Part shown: positions 33,771-44,100 of the stretch, piece after piece
Position numbering within the stretch: position 1 is the first letter of the stretch
Layout of the letters: every line of letters begins with the position of its first letter
Assembly: GCA_039931675.1 (NCBI GenBank)
Contig: JBDTRM010000218.1
Location: 5,607-69,606, forward strand
DNA from: JAEUTH01 sp039931675
GTDB lineage: Bacteria > Bacteroidota > Bacteroidia > AKYH767-A > OLB10
Direction: 5' to 3'
Length of the DNA stretch: 64,000 bases
The notes under the pieces: model-generated
Database searches by the model: none
Told to the model about the DNA's origin: nothing
What the model saw: the letters and a program-made list of their open reading frames with translations, nothing else
Made by a program: the position numbers and the translations under genes

Positions 33771-34604
33771 ATGACAGACAAACCTTACATCCCTCTCCCC
33801 GAAAACCCCATCGGAATTTTTGATTCCGGCATTGGCGGACTTACCGTTGCAAATGCAATTAACAAGCTATTGCCAAAAGAAAGTCTAATTTATTTTGGTG
33901 ACACTGCACATTTGCCTTACGGTGAAAAATCGCCCGCAGCTATTAAAAGTTATGCACTGAACATCAGCGAGGTGCTGCTCAAGCATCACTGCAAAATAAT
34001 TGTGATTGCATGTAACACAGCATCTGCACTTGCATACAAAACAGTTAAAGATCATGTGGAAGGTAAAGTGGAAGTAGTAAGTGTGATTGAACCAACAGTT
34101 GAATTTGTAACTGCAAATAATTTTGCAAAACACATTGGCGTTATCGCTACCAAGGCAACAATAAAAAGTGATGTGTATGCAGAGGAAATAAAAAAAGCAA
34201 ACAAATCAATCATCGTTGAATCGCTTGCTACACCGCTACTCGCACCCATGATTGAAGAAGGATTTTTTAATAATAAAATTTCTAAAACAATTATTAACGA
34301 TTACCTGTCGCGACCTAAATTAAAAAAAATTGATACGCTTATATTAGCATGTACGCATTATCCTTTGATCAAACCTGAAATTGAAAATTATTATAAAGGC
34401 AAGGTTAAAATTCTGGACTCAACTGAAATTGTTGCTCAAAAAGTGAAAGAGAAATTACAGGCATCACATCTTCTTAATAAAGGCAAAGCGCGCAAGCATC
34501 ATTTTTACGTAAGTGATTACACAAAATCCTTTGAACAAAGCACACGGTTATTTTTCACAGGAAATATAAAACTTGAATTGCTTAATATCTGGAAATCATT
34601 TTGA
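33771..34604 (+). CDS. murI: Glutamate racemase
   Basis: 277 residues. IGIFDSGIGGLTVANAI, IYFGDTAHLPYGEKS, VIACNTASALAY (first catalytic Cys) and LILACTHYPLIKPEI (second catalytic Cys with its His) are the MurI signatures. It makes D-glutamate for peptidoglycan. Starts 21 bases after a terminator, so it has its own transcript or reads through. Confidence 0.97.
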   Translation: MTDKPYIPLPENPIGIFDSGIGGLTVANAINKLLPKESLIYFGDTAHLPYGEKSPAAIKSYALNISEVLLKHHCKIIVIACNTASALAYKTVKDHVEGKVEVVSVIEPTVEFVTANNFAKHIGVIATKATIKSDVYAEEIKKANKSIIVESLATPLLAPMIEEGFFNNKISKTIINDYLSRPKLKKIDTLILACTHYPLIKPEIENYYKGKVKILDSTEIVAQKVKEKLQASHLLNKGKARKHHFYVSDYTKSFEQSTRLFFTGNIKLELLNIWKSF

Positions 34605-34673
34605 GATGTCGGTTCACTTTTTACATTTACACTCAGAATCAAAAGTGACGATTCCACCTGCACTGATTTTTAC

Positions 34674-35903
34674 ATGAAACAATTCACAGGAAATAATTCA
34701 CGAAGTAAAGTTGACTATGAGTACGAACTTGAAATACAGCGTACCATCATCAATTTTGCTACATCTATGTTTCAGCAAAACAAGGTGGAAGATATTTTAT
34801 GGGATGTAGTTCAGAATAGTATTGCCAAATTAAATTTTGAAGACTGCGTGATTTACATGATTGATCAAGAGCGGAAAGTTTTGGTGCAGAAAGCAGCTTA
34901 CGGACCTAAAAGCATTGAAGAATTAAAAATCATGAACCCGATGGAAATCCACATCGGGCAAGGTATTGTAGGTACTGTTGCAAAAACAGGGATAGCAGAA
35001 ATTATTCCCGACACAACGAAAGACCCGCGCTACATAAAAGATGATGCCATGCGTTTTTCTGAAATTGCTGTTCCTATTACTTACGAGGGCGAGATTTTAG
35101 GCATTATAGATTCTGAACATTCGCAGAAAAATTTTTTTACTGAACGCCATAAACAAATACTCACAACCATCGCAACGCTTTGCGCATATAAAATAAGCCG
35201 CGGACGTGTTGAAGAAAAAATGACAAAGCGCGAATTGGAGTTGGCAGAAATGAAGCGCGACCTTGCCGAAGCAAAATTGATTGCGTTGCGTTCGCAAATG
35301 AGTCCGCATTTTATTTTCAATTCGCTTAACGCAATTCAGCATTTTATTTTTTCGCAGCAAAATGATGTTGCGCTCACTTACCTCAATAAATTTTCAAAAC
35401 TCATTCGTTTGATTTTGCAAAAAGCAAACGACCAGGTTATAACATTGGAAGATGAGATTATAATGCTCGAGTTGTATATGCAATTAGAAGCACTCCGTTT
35501 TTCTGACAAGTTTGAATATGTGATAAACATTGACAAACACATCAACAAGCAAGTTACTGAAGTGCCTGCAATGATGATTCAACCTTTCGTGGAATATGCC
35601 ATCAATTATTCACTGATGAATAAAAAAGACAAGGGAAAATTATCGCTCGATTTTAAATTGGAAGATGACTTGATTTACTGCTCAGTAATGGACAATGGTA
35701 TTGCGCGCAGCGAATCGGAACTGATAAAAAACAAAAGAGCCATGCAGGGCAATGATGCCATTGAAAATACCTTTAAACGATTGGCAACCTTAAATGCTTT
35801 TTCTGAAAAACAATCATCAATAGAAATTAATGATCTTAAAGATGATGACGGAATTCCCACAGGCACACAAGTGGAAATTATTTTGCCGATTGAGGAAGAT
35901 TAA
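34674..35903 (+). CDS. GAF-domain sensor histidine kinase (LytS/YpdA type)
   Basis: 409 residues. Residues about 20-175 are a GAF sensor domain (NFEDCVIYMIDQERKVLVQKAA, GQGIVGTVAKTGIAEIIPDT, EIAVPITYEGEILGIIDSEH), followed by a coiled-coil linker and a His_kinase domain with ALRSQMSPHFIFNSLNAIQHF (phospho-acceptor His) and an HATPase region (MMIQPFVEYAINYSL, VMDNGIARSE). No membrane segment, so it senses a cytosolic signal. Its natural partner is probably the LytTR regulator encoded convergently (35900-36655), with which it shares four stop-region bases. Confidence 0.93.
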   Translation: MKQFTGNNSRSKVDYEYELEIQRTIINFATSMFQQNKVEDILWDVVQNSIAKLNFEDCVIYMIDQERKVLVQKAAYGPKSIEELKIMNPMEIHIGQGIVGTVAKTGIAEIIPDTTKDPRYIKDDAMRFSEIAVPITYEGEILGIIDSEHSQKNFFTERHKQILTTIATLCAYKISRGRVEEKMTKRELELAEMKRDLAEAKLIALRSQMSPHFIFNSLNAIQHFIFSQQNDVALTYLNKFSKLIRLILQKANDQVITLEDEIIMLELYMQLEALRFSDKFEYVINIDKHINKQVTEVPAMMIQPFVEYAINYSLMNKKDKGKLSLDFKLEDDLIYCSVMDNGIARSESELIKNKRAMQGNDAIENTFKRLATLNAFSEKQSSIEINDLKDDDGIPTGTQVEIILPIEED

Positions 35904-36655
35904 TTCGATGAACTCAACATCTCCTTCACTTCTGAATACCTTCTGCGAGAAACCTCCACCCGCGAATCATCATTCAAAATTACAAAGCCATCATTGCTTA
36001 ATGATTTTATAAATTTTCGATTTACTAAGTGTGATTTATGCACGCGCAAAAAATTGTGTTCCCCAAGCATATCCTCATATTCCTTTAAAGTTTTTGAAGT
36101 GATCATGTTCTTACGTTTGTTCAGAAAAAATTTAGTGTAATTACTATCAGCCTCGCAACGAATGATTTCTTCTGTTTTTAAAAAGTAAGTTCCTTCTGTT
36201 GTATTGAGTGCAAGGCGGTATTCACTTTTCTTTTCAGTGTTGAGGTTGCGAATAAAATTTTCAATGAGCGATTTATTATCAATGCCGCGTTTGCGCTTAT
36301 CCAGGAAACGATTTACAGCAACCTGCAACTCATCAGTATCAAGCGGCTTTAAAAGGTAATCGAGTGCGCTGAATTTTATTGCTTTTATCGCATACTGATC
36401 ATAAGCAGTTATAAATATCACTTCAAATCCAGGTTCTTTGAACTGCTGTAAAAAATCAAAACCATTCATCACAGGCATTTCAATATCAAGAAAAACCAAA
36501 TCGGGTTTGAACTTGTCAACTGCCTTTGCAGCCTCCAAACCGTTTTCGCACATAGCCGTTATAATCATATCAGGATAATACTTCGACAACTTAATCTGCA
36601 ATTGCTCGCGATTAAATTTTTCATCATCAACTATAATTGCTGTTACTGAACTCAT
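35900..36655 (-). CDS. LytTR-family response regulator
   Basis: 251 residues. Receiver domain: AIIVDDEKFNREQL (acidic pair), DLVFLDIEMPVMNGFDFL (phospho-Asp), FITAYDQYAIKAIKFSALDYLLKP (Thr/Lys switch). LytTR domain from about 145: IIRCEADSNYTKFFLNKRK, FLRVHKSHLVNRKFI, VEVSRRRYSEVKEML. It binds DNA after phosphorylation. The gene ends against the GAF kinase gene on the opposite strand; the two are presumed partners. Confidence 0.96.
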   Translation of the reverse strand: MSSVTAIIVDDEKFNREQLQIKLSKYYPDMIITAMCENGLEAAKAVDKFKPDLVFLDIEMPVMNGFDFLQQFKEPGFEVIFITAYDQYAIKAIKFSALDYLLKPLDTDELQVAVNRFLDKRKRGIDNKSLIENFIRNLNTEKKSEYRLALNTTEGTYFLKTEEIIRCEADSNYTKFFLNKRKNMITSKTLKEYEDMLGEHNFLRVHKSHLVNRKFIKSLSNDGFVILNDDSRVEVSRRRYSEVKEMLSSSN

Positions 36656-36971
36656 GCCTGCTGAGGTTTTTAAAACACTGCTAAGATAATTTTTCCGTTC
36701 AACAGATTATAATTGAAACAAGATAAATTTATTCACTGATTTAACCATAAATTGAATTTTAAACCTTAGTAGAAAGCTATAACACACACAACAAAACCTT
36801 ATTACCTTCTCTATTTATTCTAAAGAAAATAAGGTAATAAGGTTGACTTATGAGGTTCCACTTTTCTACTAAGGTTAAGGAAAAAGTAAGGTTTTTCATT
36901 CTGATATTATGTACTCATTTATCTCGTTCATTGTACACCTATCTGTTTCTTTTCTATCACGAGAAGCGATA
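36656..36971. other. Gene-free stretch with a nested double inverted repeat
   Basis: About 315 bases upstream of the LytTR gene and downstream of the M4 terminator. Its striking part is the nested inverted repeat at 36762-36876, listed separately. The region 36656-36720 should hold the LytTR promoter, but no clear TAnnTTTG box is seen on the minus strand. Confidence 0.5.
36762..36876. repeat. Nested inverted repeats (AACCTTAGTAGAAA outside, AACCTTATTACCTT inside)
   Basis: Outer arms AACCTTAGTAGAAAG (36762-36776) and CTTTTCTACTAAGGTT (36861-36876); inner arms AACCTTATTACCTT (36795-36808) and AAGGTAATAAGGTT (36831-36844), perfect over 14 bases. The arms share the AACCTTA start, so the inner pair looks like a derivative of the outer pair. 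Could be a small non-autonomous element or a large RNA hairpin. Confidence 0.8.
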
Positions 36972-37001
36972 AAAAAGACCGGCATCACTGCCGGTCTTTT
37001 T
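36972..37001. terminator. Perfect bidirectional terminator after the M4 protease gene
   Basis: AAAAAGACCGGCA-TCAC-TGCCGGTCTTTTT: 13 perfect pairs with an A run on one side and a T run on the other, so it can work on both strands. It lies 28 bases after the protease stop (minus strand). Confidence 0.9.
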
Positions 37002-37028
37002 AAAATGAAAATTAACTTCAGGTTGGTT

Positions 37029-39281
37029 TTATTGCTTCACTATTTTTTGTGAATAGCTTTTTCCTGATTTTGTGTTGAGTGAAAGGTGATACAAACCAGG
37101 TTTTAAATCAGCGGCATCTATATTCAATTCATTGTGACCTGTAACAATTTGCTTTTCCGTTTTAAAAACAAGCTTTCCCATTGCATCAAAAATTGAAAGT
37201 GAGCCTTCGGTTTCATCATCTGCATTGTTAAACCGGCAAACAAAACCATTTGTAAAAGGATTAGGTGATACTGTAATCGTTGAAATTATTTCAATTACTT
37301 TACTACCTATCTCGTTACTGTTATTATTTGCATCTCTTGGTGCGCTGTGCAATGTAATCGAACACGGATTTATTTTTGCCTTGAATGCACAGCCGCTTGG
37401 GGCTGTGAAGCCAAGATTTAAAGTTATTTCATTACCCGCATAAAATCTTACTTCTTTAGTACCTGAAACAGAATTAACATTGGTCGGTCCGAAGGTCAAA
37501 ACCTGGTCAATTGCTTCGTACGTTTTGTTTGAAGTTGCTGCTGTCAAAGTTCCGGTAAGCGATTTAATATAATATGGGCTTTGACTTCCAACACCTACTG
37601 CATGCCATGCATTGCCAACCTGAATTGCCTGGTTAGAACAACTTCCAAACAAATCAATTGCCGCTTCAATCCATGCATCACGCGCATCAACATAATTTGC
37701 AGAACTGTTTACATACATCAATCCCGACCATGCAATTTCAATTGCATCATTTATTCCTATTCCGTTAACATGATAATTATTTTGCAAATCATTCACACCC
37801 GTACCGCCTTCTACTAAAAGATAAAAGAAGTGATTCTGCACACTTGAATTCGTATGCACACCTCCATTGTCATCACTACCACTATACCAATATGAACCGG
37901 TATAAGTATCAGGATTGTCTTTAGCATTTGGATTAATAAATGATCTATGGTAATTAACATTGGTGCGGTCTTCTGCATGAAGCCATGTTGGTGTTGTCCA
38001 GTTATTTTCAACAGCCATCTCCACTATCTCTCCAAAAATATCAGAGAACGATTCGTTCAATGCACCTGATTCATCACTGTAATCGAGGTCGGATGAAAAA
38101 TTTGTAACACCATGCGTAAACTCATGGGCTACAATGTCGAGAGTGGTATAGGAATCAGAATCATTTACCAAACCATCTCCATATCCAAAATCAAAGTCTT
38201 CGTCAAATGGCGTGTAACGTGCATTGTTACCACTTGTATTTCCATTATCATCAATAAAATTAAAACCTACTGTGCAATCTATGCTTCCTGATGAGTTATC
38301 GTAACTGTTCCAGCCAAAATGCGAAACGTAGTATTGGAATGTTTGCCGCATTCCCCAATTTACCTGCGCTGCATCAGATGTTGTTCCAGTCAAACCTGTC
38401 CATGTATTGCCGGAAGTGTAATTACATTTAGGGTCGTTGGTATCATAATCTTCCACATGAATATATGCTGCATTGCAATCATCCCACATTTCATAATAAT
38501 TACCACTGCTGCAACGGTTTTGCTGCGAAGTATAAACAGTTTGCGGACCATTGTACGGCAAGTCAATGGTAGTTCCATTGCAGTTTGCATCAAGCGAATA
38601 GTTGTTTACAATTTCGCCTGTAGCGGCATTGATAATCACCCGTTGCGAATTGCTTTTACTCATTGCAACATCAAACTTCCAGCATAGAATAAAATCTTCA
38701 CCCTTAAAATCTGCTTTGCCTTTTGGTTGAGCATAAACTAATTCACCTTTAGGATATAGGCTGTAAGACGCATCCTTTTTCTTCAAACGGATTTTTTCAA
38801 CTTTTCGCTGGTCAAGCCATCCATAATCTTTTGCAGGAATAATTGATAGCGCTTTTTGTAATGCATCATTTTCGGTTACTATCGGTTCTATCACATTACC
38901 GGGATCCTTTACTAACTTTCCATTTGCTTTTAATGCCACTCCTTCGTGTTCATATACATTCATTGAGGCGCCTAAAACTTTAATCCCATTATGATATTGC
39001 TGATATCGTTTAATAGTAATCCCAGTCATTGCAACTTCATTAGTCCTGAAATTTTTCATTTCATCCTTTTCATTTAAGCCGAAATTATTTCTATAAATCT
39101 CGAAAACGGTATTGGGATTAATCCTTGCTTCATGTTTAAAATGAATCCATGAAGTTTTTGCATTATCTGTCGTTATATCCTCAAGCATTGCAGCTTGTCT
39201 TTGCTGTGCTATTGAACCTTGCCATGCAAGAATCAAGATGAGTAGAGCAAATATTGCTCTTGTATTTATTTTATTTTTCAT
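37029..39281 (-). CDS. Secreted M4 (thermolysin) metalloprotease with T9SS type A sorting domain
   Basis: 750 residues. Signal peptide (KINTRAIFALLILILAWQGSIA), then a fungalysin/thermolysin-type propeptide (EVAMTGITIKRYQQYHNGIKVLGASMNVYEHEG, with a PepSY-like part), then the M4 catalytic domain: DIVAHEFTHGVTNFSSDLD has the HExxH zinc site with catalytic Glu, and ESGALNESFSDIFGEIVE the third ligand Glu; NWTTPTWLHAEDR and GVHTNSSVQNHFFYLL are thermolysin hallmarks. A C-terminal T9SS domain (ISTITVSPNPFTNGFVC ... LYHLSLNTKSGKSYSQKIVKQ) completes it. It should digest proteins outside the cell. Confidence 0.96.
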   Translation of the reverse strand: MKNKINTRAIFALLILILAWQGSIAQQRQAAMLEDITTDNAKTSWIHFKHEARINPNTVFEIYRNNFGLNEKDEMKNFRTNEVAMTGITIKRYQQYHNGIKVLGASMNVYEHEGVALKANGKLVKDPGNVIEPIVTENDALQKALSIIPAKDYGWLDQRKVEKIRLKKKDASYSLYPKGELVYAQPKGKADFKGEDFILCWKFDVAMSKSNSQRVIINAATGEIVNNYSLDANCNGTTIDLPYNGPQTVYTSQQNRCSSGNYYEMWDDCNAAYIHVEDYDTNDPKCNYTSGNTWTGLTGTTSDAAQVNWGMRQTFQYYVSHFGWNSYDNSSGSIDCTVGFNFIDDNGNTSGNNARYTPFDEDFDFGYGDGLVNDSDSYTTLDIVAHEFTHGVTNFSSDLDYSDESGALNESFSDIFGEIVEMAVENNWTTPTWLHAEDRTNVNYHRSFINPNAKDNPDTYTGSYWYSGSDDNGGVHTNSSVQNHFFYLLVEGGTGVNDLQNNYHVNGIGINDAIEIAWSGLMYVNSSANYVDARDAWIEAAIDLFGSCSNQAIQVGNAWHAVGVGSQSPYYIKSLTGTLTAATSNKTYEAIDQVLTFGPTNVNSVSGTKEVRFYAGNEITLNLGFTAPSGCAFKAKINPCSITLHSAPRDANNNSNEIGSKVIEIISTITVSPNPFTNGFVCRFNNADDETEGSLSIFDAMGKLVFKTEKQIVTGHNELNIDAADLKPGLYHLSLNTKSGKSYSQKIVKQ

Positions 39282-39313
39282 TTGATTGCGTTTTAGAAAT
39301 GTGAAATTTTAGA

Positions 39314-40936
39314 TTACTTCTTCAATGATTCAATCTCTTTACGTAAGTCTTTATTCTCATCGTTAAGTTTGATTACATAAAGGGTTAACTCTTCCACTTT
39401 TTCTAAGAGTTTCTTTTGCATTTCTCCAACATGGTAGCCACCGTCTGCTTCAACAGTTTTAGCGGAAGGAAGTCCTGGTAAATGTTTGTTTTCATTAAGA
39501 TTGTTTTTCAATTCTTCTAAAGGCATTAATGAATAGCCTTTGTCAAAAACATAATCAGGCCAGCTACCTTCTAACTGCACTTTTAATTCCTCGCAAATAA
39601 CTTTACCGCCAACTGATACTATATATCCCGAAGCACCATTAGTTGTTCCAACACGGAGAGAAGAAGTATAAGTAGTGCCGTTAAAATAGCCAGCCCAAAA
39701 ATTTGCAGAACCAGATGCTGTGCCATAAACTCCATAAGCCGGGTTGCTTGCGGTGCCATTGGATGCACTTCCATACACACCAAAATTTTGTGTGCCGTAA
39801 AGCGACTCACCATACACTCCATAGTTTGCTCCACCGCCATTGGCATATCCATAAACACCTTTTGCCGCAACAGATGCATCGGCCTTAAAACTACCGCCAA
39901 TGGATGAGCCGCTACCACTGTTTTTTACATCCACACTTAATCCCGTAGTTCCGCTGCCGGTGTTCATCGTGTTCGTTATAGAAGCCGAAATCACTTTTGA
40001 TGAGTTGATTAAATCAATCGGGTAAGATGCGCTGCCCTTTCCGATTCCTAAATTTCCACTGGTGGTAACAATAAGTTTTGTGCTGCCGTTAATCGAAAGC
40101 TTAAACGGTGAGGTTGATGCAGGAGCGTCAACTTCTAATACACTTGTTTGAACAGTTGTTCCCAATCCAAGATAACCGCTTGAATTTAAAAACATTTTAG
40201 TAGTACCATTTGAACGTAAACTCATAACGCTTGTTGATGTTGGAGCGTCAACCGTAAGCATTGAGCTTGGTACATCAACTCCTATTCCTACTTTATCTGA
40301 AAAATATCCGCGTCCGTGGAAGTAACCTGCAAAATCACCTGTTCCCGGTGCATCACCATAAAGACCTATATTGTTAATGTTACCACTTGCACGACCATAA
40401 ACAGCAACATTTTTATCAGTTGTGCCGCCAAAGCTTACAACTCCATTAGCCAAACCATAAATACCATAGTTAGTGCCACTTGCGCTATTACTTTTATTCC
40501 AGCCAACAACACCTGCACCATGGTCAGATGCATCTTCCTTGATACCAAGCACACCCATATTGGTTAGGCTTGTCGGAAATCCGTTAATTGATGCACTTGA
40601 ATTTAAATTTGCACCGAGGTAACCATTAGCTCGTGTGCCACCATTATAAATTCGTCCACGGCTTGCTGCATACACTTGGTCAAGCGCAACGGTTGTTAGT
40701 CCAGTGAAAGAACTATAAACACGCGATGTTGTTTCGGGCGTAATATTAAAACCAGCATAACCAGAAGAATTGATGGTCATTCGCGTTGAGTTACTTGTTT
40801 TAATTCTGAAGTCAACTGCATCGGTAGTGCCGATGAAATTTGAAGTCGTAGTGCCGCTGTTTCCTGTAAGCGACCATTGCGAAAACGATTGTGTTGCGAT
40901 AAACACGGTTGCGATAATGAGAAGTAATTTTTTCAT
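39314..40936 (-). CDS. Surface fibre-like protein with tail-fibre/S74-like C-terminus
   Basis: 540 residues with a signal peptide (MKKLLLIIATVFIATQSFS). The middle is low-complexity beta repeat rich in Gly/Ser/Thr, including repeats of the types GVYGTASGSANFWAGYFNG, YGVYGESLYGTQNFGVYGSA and LSLRSNGTTKMFLNSSGYLG, like phage tail fibres. The C-terminal 90 residues (GYSLMPLEELKNNLNENKHL, PGLPSAKTVEADGGYHVGEM, then a coiled coil LLEKVEELTLYVIKLNDENK) match the trimerising tail-fibre domain often found in Bacteroidota surface proteins. Likely a trimeric surface fibre. Function unknown; M4 protease next door is secreted too. Confidence 0.82.
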   Translation of the reverse strand: MKKLLLIIATVFIATQSFSQWSLTGNSGTTTSNFIGTTDAVDFRIKTSNSTRMTINSSGYAGFNITPETTSRVYSSFTGLTTVALDQVYAASRGRIYNGGTRANGYLGANLNSSASINGFPTSLTNMGVLGIKEDASDHGAGVVGWNKSNSASGTNYGIYGLANGVVSFGGTTDKNVAVYGRASGNINNIGLYGDAPGTGDFAGYFHGRGYFSDKVGIGVDVPSSMLTVDAPTSTSVMSLRSNGTTKMFLNSSGYLGLGTTVQTSVLEVDAPASTSPFKLSINGSTKLIVTTSGNLGIGKGSASYPIDLINSSKVISASITNTMNTGSGTTGLSVDVKNSGSGSSIGGSFKADASVAAKGVYGYANGGGANYGVYGESLYGTQNFGVYGSASNGTASNPAYGVYGTASGSANFWAGYFNGTTYTSSLRVGTTNGASGYIVSVGGKVICEELKVQLEGSWPDYVFDKGYSLMPLEELKNNLNENKHLPGLPSAKTVEADGGYHVGEMQKKLLEKVEELTLYVIKLNDENKDLRKEIESLKK

Positions 40937-41021
40937 TTTTGTTTTGTTTTTAATAAATTAAAATATGAACTGTTTGTAATTGATGAAACAAAACTACAGC
41001 ACATCTCGCAGGTGATAAGCC

Positions 41022-41101
41022 GTTATTGAGTTAGCGTTGGAGTTATTGAGTTAGCGGTAAAAAGAAAATCGGTATTATATGTTGAACAGATTAGCAATCT
41101 G
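41022..41101. repeat. Two short repeats upstream of the hybrid kinase gene
   Basis: GTTATTGAGTTAGCG is present twice (41022-41036 and 41042-41056), 20 bases apart, and CAGATTAGCAATCTG at 41087-41101 is the same string found upstream of yifB (10803). Confidence 0.6.
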
Positions 41102-41150
41102 TTTTTCTAAATAGCAATCGCGTATTTCGGAATCTTTGAAAATACTTAGC

Positions 41151-44100
41151 ATGTTTGCACGATTAAAAATTTTAAATTGCATTTCATTTTTTCTTATGAC
41201 TTCTAAGTTCAGTTACTTTTACTTTCTCCTCCTTTTTTTATCTGCAGATTTATCAGCACAGGTAAATACAGATTCTTTACAGCGTGTTCTCATCAGCCAA
41301 AAAGACGATACCGCAAAGGCAGGAACATTGTTCAGACTTGGTGATGCTTATCGCAGAAAAAATCCCGACACCACTTTGTATTATGCAGATGAATTGATGC
41401 AGTTGAGCAAAAAACTTTCGTACACAAAAGGAATTGCCGATGCACTTTATCTTAATGGGGATGCACTTTATACTTCTTTTGAATTTGATTCAGCCATTGT
41501 TTTTTATCTCAATGCAAGAGAAAAGTACGAAGCCGCCAATGAAAAAAAGCGAGCTAATAGAATGACTATGCTGGTTAGCAATGCCTATCTTCAGTCAGAT
41601 AATTTTGCCCGTTCAGCTGAATATGGAGAGATTGCTGAAAAGCAAGCTGCCGAACGCAAGGATACAGCGGAACTGATAGATATTTACTTCATCTCTTATG
41701 GAGCTTATGAGGGCCTAGGCAATTCAACAGCGGCTTTTGAAACTGCAAAGAAGGCAATTGAATACGGGGAAAAGATTAATGATAAGGTACGTCTTGGCAA
41801 GGCATTAGTTCAAATAGCAATGTTGTATGAGCGCAAAGGGAACTATGCTGATGGAAAAAAGTATGCAATTCAGGCACGTGATTTATTGTTTGCAAATGGC
41901 GATTCTCTCAATGGATATAAAGTATCAACTTGTATTTACAGCTCTGCATTTTCATTAGGTGATAGCCTTGGCAGTATAAAAAACCTTGAACAGGTCTATG
42001 CCTGGCTTGAATCCCACAATCAATTGCTTGCATTGACACCTTGTGGTCTCACACTTGGTCAGATGTATGAGGATATGGGCATGTACAAAGAAGCGATAGT
42101 GCTTTATGAAAAAGTTTTGCCCGTGGCGGAACAAACCAACAACGAATTGAATATTGCAGACCTGTTATTTTTTTCAGGAATGGATTATTTTTTGACGGGT
42201 GATTATCGCAAGGCGCTAATTGCGTTACAAAGAGCCGAAACTGTTTGCAATGAGAATGATTTGAAAAGTGTTTTGCCTGATGTGTATGAGTTTCTCGCAA
42301 AAACTTATGGCAAAACCGGCAATTACAAAGCTGCCTTCTTTTATTATGATGCCTGCAACACCATGAAGGATAGCATTTATAAAGCGGATGAAATGGTTGC
42401 TCAAAAAGAAGTAATGGCTAAGTATGAAAATGAAATCAAAGAAAATAAAATCAAACTGCTTTCAACTGAAACTGCGCTTAATACTGCTGAAGCGCAAAAA
42501 CAAAAGCAGTTAAAAAATATTTTTATTGTTGGTGCAGTAATGCTACTGCTGCTTGCAATAGTGTTGTTCAACCGCTTTCAACTAAAAAGAAAAACAGCTA
42601 TTAAACTTGAAGAACAAAATAAATTAGTTCAGAAAGCAAAAGAGCGTGCAGAACAAAGCGAACAATTCAAGCAACAGTTCCTCGCTAATATGAGCCATGA
42701 AATACGCACACCTATGAATGCCATATTGGGCATGAGCAGGCTGCTGCTTGATAAACAACATGACCAGCAAAGCACTTCTTATCTTGAAGCGATTAAAAAA
42801 TCTTCTGATAATTTATTGGTTATCATCAATGATATACTTGACCTTTCAAAATTAGAAGCACATAAAATGGAGCTTGAAAAAGTTCCGTTCAATGTGAAAG
42901 AGCAATTGCAATTTGTATATGATACTTTTAAAGTAAAGGCAGGTGAAAAAAAGATTCAGTTTGAATTAAATATTGATAACGATGTTCCCCAATTTATTAT
43001 TGGTGATGCTCCGCGATTAAATCAAATACTCATTAATTTAGTAGGCAATGCAATTAAGTTTACGGATGTAGGAAGTGTGCGGTTGGAAGTTGTGACAGAG
43101 CAATTGGCAATTAGCAATTGGCAATTAGCAAAGGAAAAAACTCACTCTGAACAGTTGCCAGTTGCCAATTGCCAATTGATTTTTAAGGTAACCGACACCG
43201 GCATCGGCATTGAGCAAGAAAAACTAAATTCCATTTTCGAATCCTTTCAACAAGGCAATGTAAGTGATAACAGAAAATTTGGTGGTACAGGTTTGGGATT
43301 AACCATTGCAAAAAATTTAGTTGAATTATTCGGCAGCGAATTAAAAGTTGAAAGTGAACCGGGCAAAGGCTCTGTGTTTAGTTTTGAAATTGCATTTGAA
43401 GTTGCAGATGAAATTAAAATAACGGAGCATAAAACAACAACAGCAATTGAAGTTCCTTCAAACTTAAAACAACAAACCTTAAATGTTTTAATAGTTGATG
43501 ATAATGAATACAATGCAATAGTTGCAAGCGATACACTTATAAAATATTTCCCCAGCTCAACTTTTACAGTTACAAAAAACGGCAAGGAAGCAATTGAAAA
43601 AATTGCCAATTGCCAATTGATTTTAATGGATATCCAAATGCCAATTATGGATGGCTATGAAGCAACACGCTACATCCGAAAAAATTTTGAAAGCCCGCTG
43701 AACAATATTCCCATAATTGGTTTAACTGCATCAGTAATAAGAAGCGATTTGGATAAGTGCATTGAAGCCGGAATGAACAGTTATGTTCCAAAACCGTTTA
43801 AAGAAGAAGAATTAATTAATGCAATTGTTGATGTTCTTAGGGCACAAAAATTACCGAATGAAAAACGGGATGCAGGCACAACGATTGAAACACCAGTTAA
43901 TGAGAGTGAAGAAGACAAATACAAAAAGTTGTTTTTAAAATTAGTTCCTGAACGGATTGAAAAAATTGAACAAGCTATGAAACGCAATGACTGGCAAACA
44001 ATAAAACAAACCGTACATTTAATGCAGCCGCAATTGATTGATGCAGGTTTGACAGAACATAAAGACTTGTTTGAAGAATTTGAAAATTTTGATGGTAAGA

